Positions 14,544-22,288 of a DNA stretch of 35,587 nt are shown in pieces. The first letter of the stretch is position 1, and every line of letters begins with the position of its first letter. The DNA is from Alphaproteobacteria bacterium (GTDB lineage Bacteria; Pseudomonadota; Alphaproteobacteria; UBA6615). The translations under genes and the position numbers were made by a program. The notes beneath the pieces were generated by a model. That model was given only the letters and a program-made list of their open reading frames with translations, did no database searches and was not told where the DNA came from. The DNA is taken from NCBI GenBank assembly GCA_028279245.1, contig JANQOE010000096.1, positions 1-35,587 of the forward strand, given 5' to 3'.

Positions 14544-16483
14544 TGGATCGGCCGATGCGCCAACTGGTTGCCGTCCAGGATCGCTTCGTAGATTGGCACC
14601 GCCTCCAACACCCGCTGCACGTAGTTGCGGGTCTCGGTGAAGGGAATGGACTCGATCCAGTCGAGGCGGTCGACCTCGCCGGTGCGCGGGTCGCCATACT
14701 GGCGCAGCCAGCGGTCCACGCGCGACGGGCCGGCATTGTAGGCCGCCAGCGCCAGTTCCGCCGCGCCCTCGTAGCGGGCCAGCATTTGGCCCAGATACGC
14801 CTGACCAAGCTGGATATTGTAGTCGGGGTCGGCCGTCAGCCGGTCCTTCTGATAGCGCACCCCGGCATTCTGCGCCGTACGGCGCGCTGTTGTCGGCAAC
14901 AGCTGCATCATGCCCCGGGCCCCGGCGCTGCTGATCGCCTGCGGGTCGAAGCCGCTCTCCTGCCGGATCACCGACATCACCAGCGCCGGTTCGACCGGCT
15001 GGTGGCCATTGTCCAGCAGCGGCCACACCGGGAATCCAGCGCCGCCAAGATCCACACCGTGGCGCAAGGCCCGTTTCGCCAGTTGGATGGCCTCACGCGG
15101 CCGGCCGGATTCTCGCGCGAGCTTGGTGGCCAGGGTCCATTCCGCTGGCGTTTCCAAACCGTCGCTGAGCGCCAGCAGGAACGGCCGCGCATGTTTGGTT
15201 ACGCCGATCTGCGCCAAGGCCTCGACGACCTGCACCAGTTCCAGTGCCTGGAAGTCGGCGACTTCCGCCGCGGTCGGCGTCGCGGCCGGCGCGTTCGCGG
15301 CCCTGGCCGGATCTCGCCGCAGTTCGATCGAGGCTTGTTGGCCGTAGAAGGTCGTGCGGTGCCGCGCGGCCCGTGTGTACCAGGTGACGGCCGTGACCTC
15401 GTCGCCCTGGGCCGCCGCCGCGCGCCCGGCCCAGTAGGCGCCGCGCGACCGGCTGATCGGAAACCGCGTGCCTTCATACAGATCGACGAAGTGTTCGAGC
15501 GCGATATCCGGCTCGTCGAGGAAAGCAAGGCTGATCCAGCCCGCCAGAAACTCGAGCTGGGCAAACACCGTCCCCTCGGCCAACCGAATGCTCGTGGCCA
15601 GCCGGTACGCCTCGCTGTAGTGGCCCTCCACCAGCTCCCGCCGGGCGAGGGTGGCCGCCTCGCGGCCCCATCGTCCGCCGTCGAACTCGTCATTTGGCGG
15701 GTTGAGCGCGATGTCACTGGCGCTGTCGAGGCGCTTTTGCCGGCGCCAGCGCATGCGGTCGAACATCAGGCCGGGGTCGTCCCGCAGTCCCTGGGGCACC
15801 TTCGCGATCGCCCCGTCGACGCCCGGTTCGCGCCGTTGCAGCGCTAGCCGGGCAAAGCCCAGGGCTGCCTGATCCGGGTTGACCCGCCGCAGCATCCGCC
15901 GCGCCGCCGTCTGCCGGCGATCCCACAGCAGGCGGTTGAGCCGCGCCACATGATCGTCGGCCGTCAAGTGACGGCGGTACCGGTTGTAGAAACCGCGCTC
16001 AGCGGCGCGGGTGAAATCCATCGTTGTCCAGGCGAGCCGGACCACTTCCGCAATGTCGGCGTCCGGATCGATCCGGCGTGCGGCGTCCAGCAGCGCCAGC
16101 GCCCCGTCACCGGTCAGGGGACGATGCCGATTGAACCAGTCGACCAGCTCCTGCGGGTCAGCATCCGCCGGCACGATCCGTTCCGCATGCCGCTGCAGCA
16201 CCGATCGCGACGGCCAGTCCGGATGGTCCATGAGGAAGGTGCCGATGGCGGCGAACGGCGCCTTGGTGTCCGGCCGCCGGTAGTCCAGCCACAGCAGTAC
16301 CCGGGCCGGCAGATCGTCGCTGGCCCGGCCGGCGAGGCGGTGCGCCTCGGACCATTGCCCGGCTTCCGCCGCGGCAAAGGCCTGCCGATAGGTCTCGATA
16401 TCTGTCTCGGAAAGATCGGCCGCGAAGCCTGCAGACGCGGGTGCCAACCAAAGAAAAAGCACCGCCGCCAACAAGCCTCTCAT
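14540..16483 (-). CDS. slt: Soluble lytic murein transglycosylase (Slt70 type)
   Basis: A periplasmic enzyme of about 647 residues that cleaves peptidoglycan to 1,6-anhydro muropeptides. It has a signal peptide (RGLLAAVLFLWLAPASAGFAA), a long helical superhelix typical of Slt, and a C-terminal lysozyme-like domain. The catalytic Glu lies near residue 510 in VIRQESGFDP, followed by SAGARGMMQLLP and AYNAGPSRV, the three signature motifs of the Slt family. ATG 16483 directly precedes the signal peptide; an ATG 11 codons upstream (16516) is possible. The stop overlaps the dehalogenase start by four bases. The gene is divergent from dapA, 149 bases apart. Confidence 0.93.
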   Translation of the reverse strand: MRGLLAAVLFLWLAPASAGFAADLSETDIETYRQAFAAAEAGQWSEAHRLAGRASDDLPARVLLWLDYRRPDTKAPFAAIGTFLMDHPDWPSRSVLQRHAERIVPADADPQELVDWFNRHRPLTGDGALALLDAARRIDPDADIAEVVRLAWTTMDFTRAAERGFYNRYRRHLTADDHVARLNRLLWDRRQTAARRMLRRVNPDQAALGFARLALQRREPGVDGAIAKVPQGLRDDPGLMFDRMRWRRQKRLDSASDIALNPPNDEFDGGRWGREAATLARRELVEGHYSEAYRLATSIRLAEGTVFAQLEFLAGWISLAFLDEPDIALEHFVDLYEGTRFPISRSRGAYWAGRAAAAQGDEVTAVTWYTRAARHRTTFYGQQASIELRRDPARAANAPAATPTAAEVADFQALELVQVVEALAQIGVTKHARPFLLALSDGLETPAEWTLATKLARESGRPREAIQLAKRALRHGVDLGGAGFPVWPLLDNGHQPVEPALVMSVIRQESGFDPQAISSAGARGMMQLLPTTARRTAQNAGVRYQKDRLTADPDYNIQLGQAYLGQMLARYEGAAELALAAYNAGPSRVDRWLRQYGDPRTGEVDRLDWIESIPFTETRNYVQRVLEAVPIYEAILDGNQLAHRPIQ

Positions 16484-16632
16484 GCACACCTGCCGCGTCA
16501 CCTGATCTGCTCGCACCCTACCGGAGCCCCAAGAGTCGCACCAGTATGCCCACGCGAGTGTGTACGGGGGGTGAACCCGGCTGTTGTGCGGATTCCGCCG
16601 AGGGTGTAGTCAAACAGCCAAGGAGTTCTGCG

Positions 16633-17514
16633 ATGTTCAAAGGCTCGATCACCGCCCTAATGACCCCGTTCCAAGCCGACGGTAGCGTCGACGAGGGCGC
16701 GTTCAAGGCATTGGTGGAGTGGCAGATTGAAGAGGGAACCCACGGTCTGGTGCCGGTGGGAACGACGGGGGAGTCCCCGACCCTGAGCCATGACGAGCAC
16801 CAGCGCGTCATCGATCTGTGCATCGACGTGGCCGGCGGCCGGGTGCCGGTGATCGCCGGCACCGGATCCAACTCGACCGCCGAGGCGATCTCATTGACCC
16901 GGCACGCCAAGGACGCCGGCGCCGACGCGGCGCTGATCGTCACGCCCTACTACAACAAGCCGCATCAGGGTGGGCTCTATGACTACTATAAGAACATCGC
17001 CGATGCCGTTGATATCCCGATCATTGTCTACAATGTGCCGCCGCGCACTTCGGTCGATATCGCGGTCGACACCCTGGCCCGCCTGCGCCGCGAGTGCCCA
17101 AACATCGTTGGGGTGAAGGACGCCACCGCGGACCTGGCGCGGCCCCTGGCCACCCGTGACGCCTGTGGTCCCGATTTCTGTCAGCTTTCCGGCGAGGACG
17201 CGACCGCCCTGGCGCTCCTAGTCAACGGCGGTGTCGGCTGCATCTCGGTGACCTCCAACGTCGCCCCGCGCCTCTGTGCCGAACTACACAACGCCTGGCA
17301 GCGTGGCGACCTACAGTCGGCGCAGGAAATCAACCACCGGCTCTACCCGCTGAGCAAGGCGCTGTTCCTGGAAACCAGCCCGGCGCCGGTGAAATACGCG
17401 GCGTCGTTGCTGAACCGTGCGTCGACCACCGTGCGGTCGCCGTTGGTCCCGACAAGCGAGGCGACACAGGCCGCGGTCCGTGCGGCCATGGTCCACGCCG
17501 GCCTGCTCAACTAG
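16633..17514 (+). CDS. dapA: 4-Hydroxy-tetrahydrodipicolinate synthase
   Basis: A 293-residue TIM-barrel aldolase that condenses pyruvate with aspartate semialdehyde in lysine and diaminopimelate synthesis. The active-site residues sit at standard positions: Thr44-Thr45 (GTTGESPT), Tyr107 (TPYYNKP), Tyr133 (YNVPPRT), Arg138 and the Schiff-base Lys162 (GVKDAT). ATG 16633 is preceded by AAGGAG eight bases upstream. The smpB gene follows nine bases after the stop, probably in one operon. The position beside a murein transglycosylase on the other strand fits a cell-wall neighbourhood. Confidence 0.96.
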   Translation: MFKGSITALMTPFQADGSVDEGAFKALVEWQIEEGTHGLVPVGTTGESPTLSHDEHQRVIDLCIDVAGGRVPVIAGTGSNSTAEAISLTRHAKDAGADAALIVTPYYNKPHQGGLYDYYKNIADAVDIPIIVYNVPPRTSVDIAVDTLARLRRECPNIVGVKDATADLARPLATRDACGPDFCQLSGEDATALALLVNGGVGCISVTSNVAPRLCAELHNAWQRGDLQSAQEINHRLYPLSKALFLETSPAPVKYAASLLNRASTTVRSPLVPTSEATQAAVRAAMVHAGLLN

Positions 17515-17523
17515 CGCGTCCCC

Positions 17524-18003
17524 ATGTCCAATGCCCGCGCGGCGGCGGCAGCCCGCCGCCTGGTCGCGCAGAATCGCAAGGCGCGCCACGACTACTTCAT
17601 TGATTCCACGCTTGAAGCGGGCATCGTCCTGCACGGTACCGAGGTCAAGGCCCTGCGTCAGGGCAAGGGCAACCTCGTCGACTCATTCGCCGGCGAAAAG
17701 GGCGGCGAACTCTGGCTCTTCAACGCCTACATCCCAGAATACAAGGCCGGTCACCGCTTCAACCACGAAACGAAGCGCCCCCGCAAACTGCTTGTCAACA
17801 AACGAGAATTGTCGCGGCTGATTGGCGCGGTGCAACGCGCCGGCGTCACCCTGATCCCGCTCGCCATTTACTTCAACGACCGCGGGATAGCGAAGGTCGA
17901 ACTCGGCCTCGCCCGCGGCAAGAAACAATACGACAAGCGCGAAACCAGCAAACAACGCGACTGGGACCGCCAGAAGGCAAGGCTGCTACGGGCGAAGGGC
18001 TAA
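17524..18003 (+). CDS. smpB: SsrA-binding protein SmpB
   Basis: A 159-residue RNA-binding protein that delivers tmRNA to stalled ribosomes. It has the expected order of blocks: an N-terminal [21 protein letters not shown], then [22 protein letters not shown] and a basic C-terminal tail ending in [19 protein letters not shown], which inserts into the decoding site. The dapA-smpB pair is common in alphaproteobacteria. The stop codon lies seven bases from the convergent stop of the first gene of the lower-G+C block. No tmRNA gene is visible. Confidence 0.96.
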   Translation: MSNARAAAAARRLVAQNRKARHDYFIDSTLEAGIVLHGTEVKALRQGKGNLVDSFAGEKGGELWLFNAYIPEYKAGHRFNHETKRPRKLLVNKRELSRLIGAVQRAGVTLIPLAIYFNDRGIAKVELGLARGKKQYDKRETSKQRDWDRQKARLLRAKG

Positions 18004-18010
18004 GATACGA

Positions 18011-18508
18011 TCAGATCGGTATTTGCCTCTTCGTTAACGAGGAGGCCATCTTGGGGTTAACTGAAGCACCCGCAACGTTGTTCGATTCGATAGTCGATCT
18101 GACGAAGGCCTCAACCTTCCTTGCATTATACCGCCTGATCTCTCCTCGTACCCGAATAGCCGTAGCAAGCCTAACGAGTCTCGCCGAACTCAACTCGACA
18201 AGGTCTCTGTGCCAATCGTTAACCTCGGGATCCGGCGTCTTTCCTTCGGTCACCTGGTATTGGATCTCGCACTCTTCTAAAACGTCGGTCGGCGCAAGTG
18301 CCACGTCGATCTGAGCAATATGGTCTCGTGCAAGTGCGAGCGCAGCAATGGCACGGCCTAGCTGATCGTTGGTGTTTGAGAGCAGATAAACTGACAACTT
18401 GTTGTCGATTGTGGCCAGGCATCTGAAAGCGTCAGCTTGAAAGTCTGGCTCAACTAACCACTCTCGGGAGTCCCATCGACGTTTCTGATCTAGCTTCCGC
18501 AGCAACAA
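18011..18508 (-). CDS. Conserved-looking protein of unknown function (gene C of the 18011-19966 set)
   Basis: A 165-residue protein with a basic N terminus (LRKLDQKRRWDSREWL), an alternating helical middle containing a polar run DNKLSVYLLSNTNDQLGRAI, and a motif EVNDWHRDLVELS near residue 115, followed by helices. I do not recognise it. TTG 18508 is chosen as start because it lies one base after the gene B stop; the frame is open 25 codons further upstream, but that part is Cys-rich, runs through gene B and reads like its shadow. No signal peptide or membrane segment is seen. It is last in the three-gene unit and converges with smpB. Confidence 0.65.
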   Translation of the reverse strand: MLLRKLDQKRRWDSREWLVEPDFQADAFRCLATIDNKLSVYLLSNTNDQLGRAIAALALARDHIAQIDVALAPTDVLEECEIQYQVTEGKTPDPEVNDWHRDLVELSSARLVRLATAIRVRGEIRRYNARKVEAFVRSTIESNNVAGASVNPKMASSLTKRQIPI

Positions 18509-18509
18509 G

Positions 18510-19217
18510 TTAAGCGTTACCCTGTCCCTTAGGCCCGAGAGAAAACAACAAATCCTGTAGGTCTTCACGGAGCTCGGGCACATTCTCTTTCTTCAGCGCC
18601 CGTTCTATATGGAATAACGGAAGTGGCCCGCCGATGTCGGCCAAGGCATTTGCCGCCGCATCACGCACGAGTGGCGATCTGTGGTCCAGGCCAGCAGCCA
18701 AGAGCTCAAAAACTCTTGGACGGATAGCTGCTTGATCCAACCGTCCTAACCAGCCCAACATCTCAGCCAATGCGTCATTGTTTCCGACCGCTTGCCTGAG
18801 CCGGCTCCTCAAGGACTCCAGCAACGCTTGGGAGTTGTCGCTAAGAAGACGTTCCAAGCCCCTGGAGAATTCACTCTCCATTCCAGGTTCGAACCTCTCT
18901 TCCTGAGCCGCAACAAATAGCCGGTCCAGGGCAACCTCGATCTGGACGGGCGGGTCACAATCTACCAGTTCGCTTGCATTTGCCGACTGTATTGTCCCGT
19001 ATGGCCTACCAAGCTCAATCGGGGATTCTGAGAATACGGACAGGTCAGTACCAAAGACCGCTGTCTGCCTGCGCCGGCCCCGCAAGCTGTCGCTGCCCGT
19101 ATCGATATACTCATAGCGCCGGAAGGCCTTCCATATGCCGGTGGTCCCAGCTTCAGCCTCTCCATCGATCGCAAGTGAGGAGACGGTCGCATCAACATTC
19201 CAGGCCTCCACCGTCAA
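18510..19217 (-). CDS. HEAT-repeat protein of unknown function (gene B)
   Basis: A 235-residue protein. The N-terminal part (1-110) has no recognised domain; it contains an Arg-rich turn SLRGRRRQTAVFGTD and beta-strand-like stretches. Residues about 145-228 are helical with at least one clear HEAT-type repeat, LDHRSPLVRDAAANALADIG at 177-196, followed by a second degenerate unit. HEAT repeats usually bind other proteins, so it may be the scaffold of the set. Start TTG 19217 overlaps the TGA of gene A by four bases and has AAGGAG seven bases upstream, strong support for translational coupling. Part of the lower-G+C block. Confidence 0.75.
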   Translation of the reverse strand: MTVEAWNVDATVSSLAIDGEAEAGTTGIWKAFRRYEYIDTGSDSLRGRRRQTAVFGTDLSVFSESPIELGRPYGTIQSANASELVDCDPPVQIEVALDRLFVAAQEERFEPGMESEFSRGLERLLSDNSQALLESLRSRLRQAVGNNDALAEMLGWLGRLDQAAIRPRVFELLAAGLDHRSPLVRDAAANALADIGGPLPLFHIERALKKENVPELREDLQDLLFSLGPKGQGNA

Positions 19218-19966
19218 GGTACGTCTCCTTCCATTGCTATCTCACTGCCCAAATCAATGAGTTCACTAAGCACGCGGCCGATGGCGTTCTTGTTTATCGG
19301 ACGGCCAAAGTCGGGAGCTGTATTGATATCAAGCTCCAGCCGACACGCGTGGAAAGCATCTTGAAGCCCTTGAATTCTCGGAGTGTCGCCACTGACGTGC
19401 AATGAGAGACTTCTCATGTGCGCTACGGACCAGGTTGACAGGCGATTTATTTCCAAACCCTTGATCCCTGAGTCTGACGGCCTCCGCCTGTTGATCCTGT
19501 ACGAGAAATCGGTTGAATTCGGGTCAACTTTTATTCCAGGTAGCAAGTCATCGAGGCGCCTGTAACCGTCGTGGCGACTATCGGCCGGAAGTAGCAGGAT
19601 CGCACCAAAAGCAAGTCTCATCAGTCGAGGGCTCTTCTTCAACCCCTTTAGCATCAATGCCTTAAACGAGGGGACCGCCTGCTCAAATGGTCCCAAGGAG
19701 GGTGGAAGCGCTGGCGGTTGGTTCGGTTTCTGAGCAAGTCGCCAATCCACTCGCTCGGGACGAGCCTCAAGCGCAAGCCAAGCGCCCTCGTGCTCACCTC
19801 CTTGAACAACGACATGCTCCCGCGGACGAGACTCACTGGTCTCGGGGGGCTCGCCGAGAAGGTCCTGCCAAAGATTATCCACGCCAAACGGCTCCTGCGG
19901 AAAAGCCGTCAAGCGTAGACCCTCAACAGACCATGCACCCAGTTCCACCACAGGCAAGTTCGCCAT
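19214..19966 (-). CDS. Protein of unknown function, 250 residues (gene A)
   Basis: A soluble protein of 250 residues without signal peptide or membrane segment. The N terminus starts with a likely strand (VVELGAWSVEGLRLTAF) and a PPETSESRPRE motif. The centre has a hydrophobic strand LAFGAILLLPADSRHDGYRRL, then DFSYRINRRRPSD, and the C-terminal half ends in DINTAPDFGRPINKNA and LIDLGSEIAMEGDVP. The pattern looks like a real, conserved domain, loosely like sporadic families such as TIGR04255, but I cannot assign it. ATG 19966 has GAGG only one base upstream; TTG at codon 4 would have better spacing. First of three coupled genes (4-base overlap with gene B). Confidence 0.72.
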   Translation of the reverse strand: MANLPVVELGAWSVEGLRLTAFPQEPFGVDNLWQDLLGEPPETSESRPREHVVVQGGEHEGAWLALEARPERVDWRLAQKPNQPPALPPSLGPFEQAVPSFKALMLKGLKKSPRLMRLAFGAILLLPADSRHDGYRRLDDLLPGIKVDPNSTDFSYRINRRRPSDSGIKGLEINRLSTWSVAHMRSLSLHVSGDTPRIQGLQDAFHACRLELDINTAPDFGRPINKNAIGRVLSELIDLGSEIAMEGDVP

Positions 19967-19969
19967 CCC

Positions 19970-20155
19970 TCAGATTCTAGAACCCAGTAGCAACTCAGCC
20001 ACGACAACCGAGCGATAATGCCTAGTATCCCAAGGGGACACAGCACACCTATCCAGTTTCACTCCAGTATATGGCCTCACTACTTCACTTTGACGATGTT
20101 CATCGTCACAGAAAAGGATAACTTGCAACCGGAAGTAACATCTGACGACGGCCAC
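19970..20155 (-). CDS. Possible small protein, 61 residues, unknown
   Basis: An open frame from GTG 20155 to TGA 19970, 12 bases after the uracil-DNA glycosylase stop and one codon before gene A in the same frame. The sequence (for example RPYTGVKLDRCAVSPWDTRH, then YRSVVVAELLLG) looks protein-like and shares the lower G+C of genes A-C. No ribosome binding site with good spacing precedes the GTG, and no family is recognised. It may be a short gene of the set, the remnant of a longer one, or chance. Confidence 0.35.
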   Translation of the reverse strand: MAVVRCYFRLQVILFCDDEHRQSEVVRPYTGVKLDRCAVSPWDTRHYRSVVVAELLLGSRI

Positions 20156-20167
20156 CCTTCGAATTCA

Positions 20168-20809
20168 TTAGGTTGGCGGTCTTCCCAGCCTCCCCCTGAT
20201 CCCCTCAAACACCGCCTCGAACATCGCCGGGGTTAGCCGGCCGGTGTTCGTGTTGTAGCGGGAGCAGTGATAGCTGTCCGCCATCACCGGACCGTCCGGT
20301 AATTCATGGACCGCGCCGTGCACGAACTTGTAGGCCGCTTTCTTAAGGCCAAAGGCGGTCAAGACGGCACCGTGGGCGATGCCGCCAAGCGCCAGGATGA
20401 CTCTAAGGTTCGCTAGGCCATCCAACTCTCGCCGCAGGAACTGCAGACAGGTCGCGATCTCTGGGGTCGTCGGCTTGTTCTGTGGCGGCACGCAGCGGAC
20501 GGCGTTGGTGATGCGGCAGTCTTGCAGGGTCAGGCCATCGTCCGGCCGGGCATCGAACTTGCCGGTGGAGAAACCAAAGGCGGCAAGGGTGGGGTACAGC
20601 AGGTCGCCGGCGGCGTCGCCGGTAAAGGGGCGACCCGACCAGTTGGCGCCTTTGAGCCCCGGCGCGAGCCCGACGACTAGCAGCCGCGCGTCCGCCGGGC
20701 CGAAGCTTGGCACAGGGCCGTTGAAGAAGTCCGGGTACTTCTGCTGGTTATCCGACCGAAAGCCCGCCAACCGCGGGCAGAGCGGGCAGTCGCGCGCGGG
20801 TTCGGTCAA
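20168..20809 (-). CDS. Family 5 uracil-DNA glycosylase (UDGb)
   Basis: A 213-residue enzyme that excises uracil and related deaminated bases from DNA. Motif 1 GLAPGLKGANWSGRPFTGD (47-65) followed by AAGDLLY is the UDGb signature, and HCSRYNTNTGRLTP (181-194) is the family's second motif. Cys8, Cys11, Cys106 and Cys121 are the expected 4Fe-4S ligands. The start TTG 20809 is chosen because it lies six bases beyond the stop of the NYN gene and six residues before the first Cys; the longer open frame upstream is a shadow. Codons before the TTG include CTG 20818, an unlikely alternative. It is probably cotranscribed with the NYN gene. Confidence 0.88.
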   Translation of the reverse strand: MTEPARDCPLCPRLAGFRSDNQQKYPDFFNGPVPSFGPADARLLVVGLAPGLKGANWSGRPFTGDAAGDLLYPTLAAFGFSTGKFDARPDDGLTLQDCRITNAVRCVPPQNKPTTPEIATCLQFLRRELDGLANLRVILALGGIAHGAVLTAFGLKKAAYKFVHGAVHELPDGPVMADSYHCSRYNTNTGRLTPAMFEAVFEGIRGRLGRPPT

Positions 20810-20814
20810 GGCCG

Positions 20815-21447
20815 TCAGGCGCTGCGCACCAGGACTGTCGCCCCGTCTTCCTCGTCGGCCTCGAAGTCCTCGTCCTCGCCGTCGTCGGGATCGTCCCGGT
20901 CGTTCTGCGGCGGCCGATCGTCCCGGGCCCGTTCGATGTCGCCGCGGAGTTGCACCAAGTCGACGAAATTGTCGGCCTGCCGCCGCAATTCGTCGGCAGC
21001 CATCGGCGGATTGGTCCGCACCGTGCCGACCACGGTGACCCGCGTGCCCTTGGCCTGCACCGCCTCGATCGCTCGCCGGTAGCTGCCGTCGCCGGAGAAC
21101 AGCACGGCATGGTCGAGCCGGTCCGCCATTTCGATCATGTCGACGGTCAGTTCCACGTCGATGCTGCTGCGAATCCGCCGCCGCCCGGCGTGATCGGTGT
21201 ATTCCCGCGCCGGTTTGGTCACCAGCGAGTACCCATTGTAGTCCAGCCAATCGACCAACGGGCGGATCGGTGAGTACTCCTGGTCCTCGATCAGCACGGT
21301 GTAGTAGTAGGCTCGCACCAGCCGCGACTTGCCGCGAAACCAGTCCCGCAGCCGGCGGTAATCGATATCGAAGCCTAGATTTCGTGCTGCCGCGTAAAGA
21401 TTTGCCCCGTCAATAAAAAGAGCGAGCCGCTCCTGAGGATAAAACAT
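20815..21447 (-). CDS. NYN-domain (LabA/DUF88) protein, putative ribonuclease
   Basis: A 210-residue protein with a PIN-like NYN domain in residues 1-165. The acidic residues expected for the metal site are present: Asp13 (LFIDGANLY), Asp97 and Asp103 (SSIDVELTVDM) and Asp120 (LFSGDGSY). The C-terminal 40 residues are strongly acidic (DDPDDGEDEDFEADEED) and probably disordered. The family is thought to contain ribonucleases, but activity here is not shown. ATG 21447 starts the domain after three residues; an in-frame ATG 58 codons upstream would add a low-complexity extension across the intergenic hairpin and is rejected. It is divergent from folK. Confidence 0.85.
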   Translation of the reverse strand: MFYPQERLALFIDGANLYAAARNLGFDIDYRRLRDWFRGKSRLVRAYYYTVLIEDQEYSPIRPLVDWLDYNGYSLVTKPAREYTDHAGRRRIRSSIDVELTVDMIEMADRLDHAVLFSGDGSYRRAIEAVQAKGTRVTVVGTVRTNPPMAADELRRQADNFVDLVQLRGDIERARDDRPPQNDRDDPDDGEDEDFEADEEDGATVLVRSA

Positions 21448-21564
21448 TGCCGTTCCATTCGACTCTTTGCTCAAACAGACAAAGGAGCCGGCGGCTTGAA
21501 CCCCCGTCGTCCGCCAAATGCTCCGCCCAAAACCCCGACTATCAGCATGCGTGCGGGCGACACT

Positions 21565-21593
21565 CGGGTCAATCAGCTTATCCGATTGACCCG
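21565..21593. repeat. Perfect inverted repeat between divergent NYN and folK genes
   Basis: CGGGTCAATC and GATTGACCCG (10-base arms, 9-base loop) lie in the 250-base gap 21448-21697. Each arm contains TTGACC pointing outward, as for two divergent -35 boxes, but no good -10 sequence is found at 16-18 bases on either side. It may be an operator. The rest of the gap holds nothing else that I recognise. Confidence 0.5.
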
Positions 21594-21697
21594 CTATCAG
21601 AGTCGTCCGGGATGTGGGCAAAAGAACATTATATCAATGCATTAAGAGGGTCCGACGAAGCGGCAGTTCAGCTAGCTTCCCCTTGGGGGAGCCGCCC

Positions 21698-22195
21698 ATG
21701 ATCCTGATCGGCGTTGGCGCGAATCTGCCCGCCAAGGGGTACCGCACGCCGCTGGAGACATGCAGCGCCGCACTCGCGAGAATCGCTGGGGAGTGCCGGT
21801 TGCGCCGCGCATCATCCTGGTACGAGTCGGCACCCGTACCCGTCTCGCGTCAGCCCAACTACGTCAACGCGGTCATCGAAATCGAAACCCACGTGGCGCC
21901 GCCGGCGTTGCTCGGCATGTTGCACGGCTGGGAGGCCGAGTTTGGGCGGGTTCGGCGCCGCAGGAACGCCGCCCGCACCCTCGATTTGGACCTTCTGGAC
22001 TACCACGGCCTGGTGCAGGAGCCGGCGGCGGGCCCCATCCTGCCCCATCCGCGCATGCATGATCGGGCTTTCGTCATCGTGCCGTTGGCCGAGATCCACC
22101 CGGATTGGCGCCACCCGGTGACCGGGAGAACCGCCGCCAGCCTCCGCGGCGGCCTCGATGACGCGCAGCAGATCCGGGCGATTGCTGGCCCGTAA
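21698..22195 (+). CDS. folK: 2-Amino-4-hydroxy-6-hydroxymethyldihydropteridine pyrophosphokinase
   Basis: A 165-residue HPPK, which pyrophosphorylates the pterin in folate synthesis. Landmarks are the opening LIGVGANL, YESAPVPV (42-49), QPNYVNAVIEIE (52-63) and the signature RTLDLDLL with the Mg-binding Asp96 and Asp98, then LPHPRMHDRAFVIVPLAEI. ATG 21698 has GGGGGAG seven bases upstream; in-frame starts further upstream are not supported. It precedes rpoZ by 93 bases, the usual order in this group. Confidence 0.94.
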   Translation: MILIGVGANLPAKGYRTPLETCSAALARIAGECRLRRASSWYESAPVPVSRQPNYVNAVIEIETHVAPPALLGMLHGWEAEFGRVRRRRNAARTLDLDLLDYHGLVQEPAAGPILPHPRMHDRAFVIVPLAEIHPDWRHPVTGRTAASLRGGLDDAQQIRAIAGP

Positions 22196-22200
22196 AGCTA

Positions 22201-22229
22201 TTGGCAGGGAACTGGTCCCACCATATATT
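22201..22229 (+). promoter_or_regulatory. Likely sigma-70 promoter for rpoZ
   Basis: TTGGCA (22201-22206) and TATATT (22224-22229) are separated by exactly 17 bases, 60 bases before the rpoZ start. Between them and the start is a small hairpin CTGCC-GGT-GGCAG. The fit to the consensus is good; expression was not tested. Confidence 0.55.
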
Positions 22230-22288
22230 CCGGGGATTCAGCAAATCCCTGCCGGTGGCAGCGGATTCCCCGAACGGAGAACGGTGAT

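Noticed and set aside
13842-15026. Dehalogenase frame open upstream to 15026
   Set aside because: The extra part overlaps the lytic transglycosylase domain in another frame; GTG 14543 fits the family N terminus.
14489-15847. Long plus-strand frame of 452 residues
   Set aside because: It runs antisense to slt, whose catalytic motifs are clear, and shows the His/Arg/Gly bias of a high-G+C antisense frame.
18005-18022. Imperfect hairpin between the convergent smpB and gene C stops, as a bidirectional terminator
   Set aside because: Arms ATACGATC / GATCGGTAT do not match fully, and no T-run follows on either strand.
19970-19972. TGA before gene A as a selenocysteine codon
   Set aside because: No SECIS-like hairpin follows, and the TGA is followed after one codon by a plausible ATG start.
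20168-21250. Uracil-DNA glycosylase frame open far upstream to 21250
   Set aside because: The upstream part lies in the NYN gene in another frame and has an Arg/Gly-rich shadow composition; the TTG at 20809 gives a normal UDGb length.
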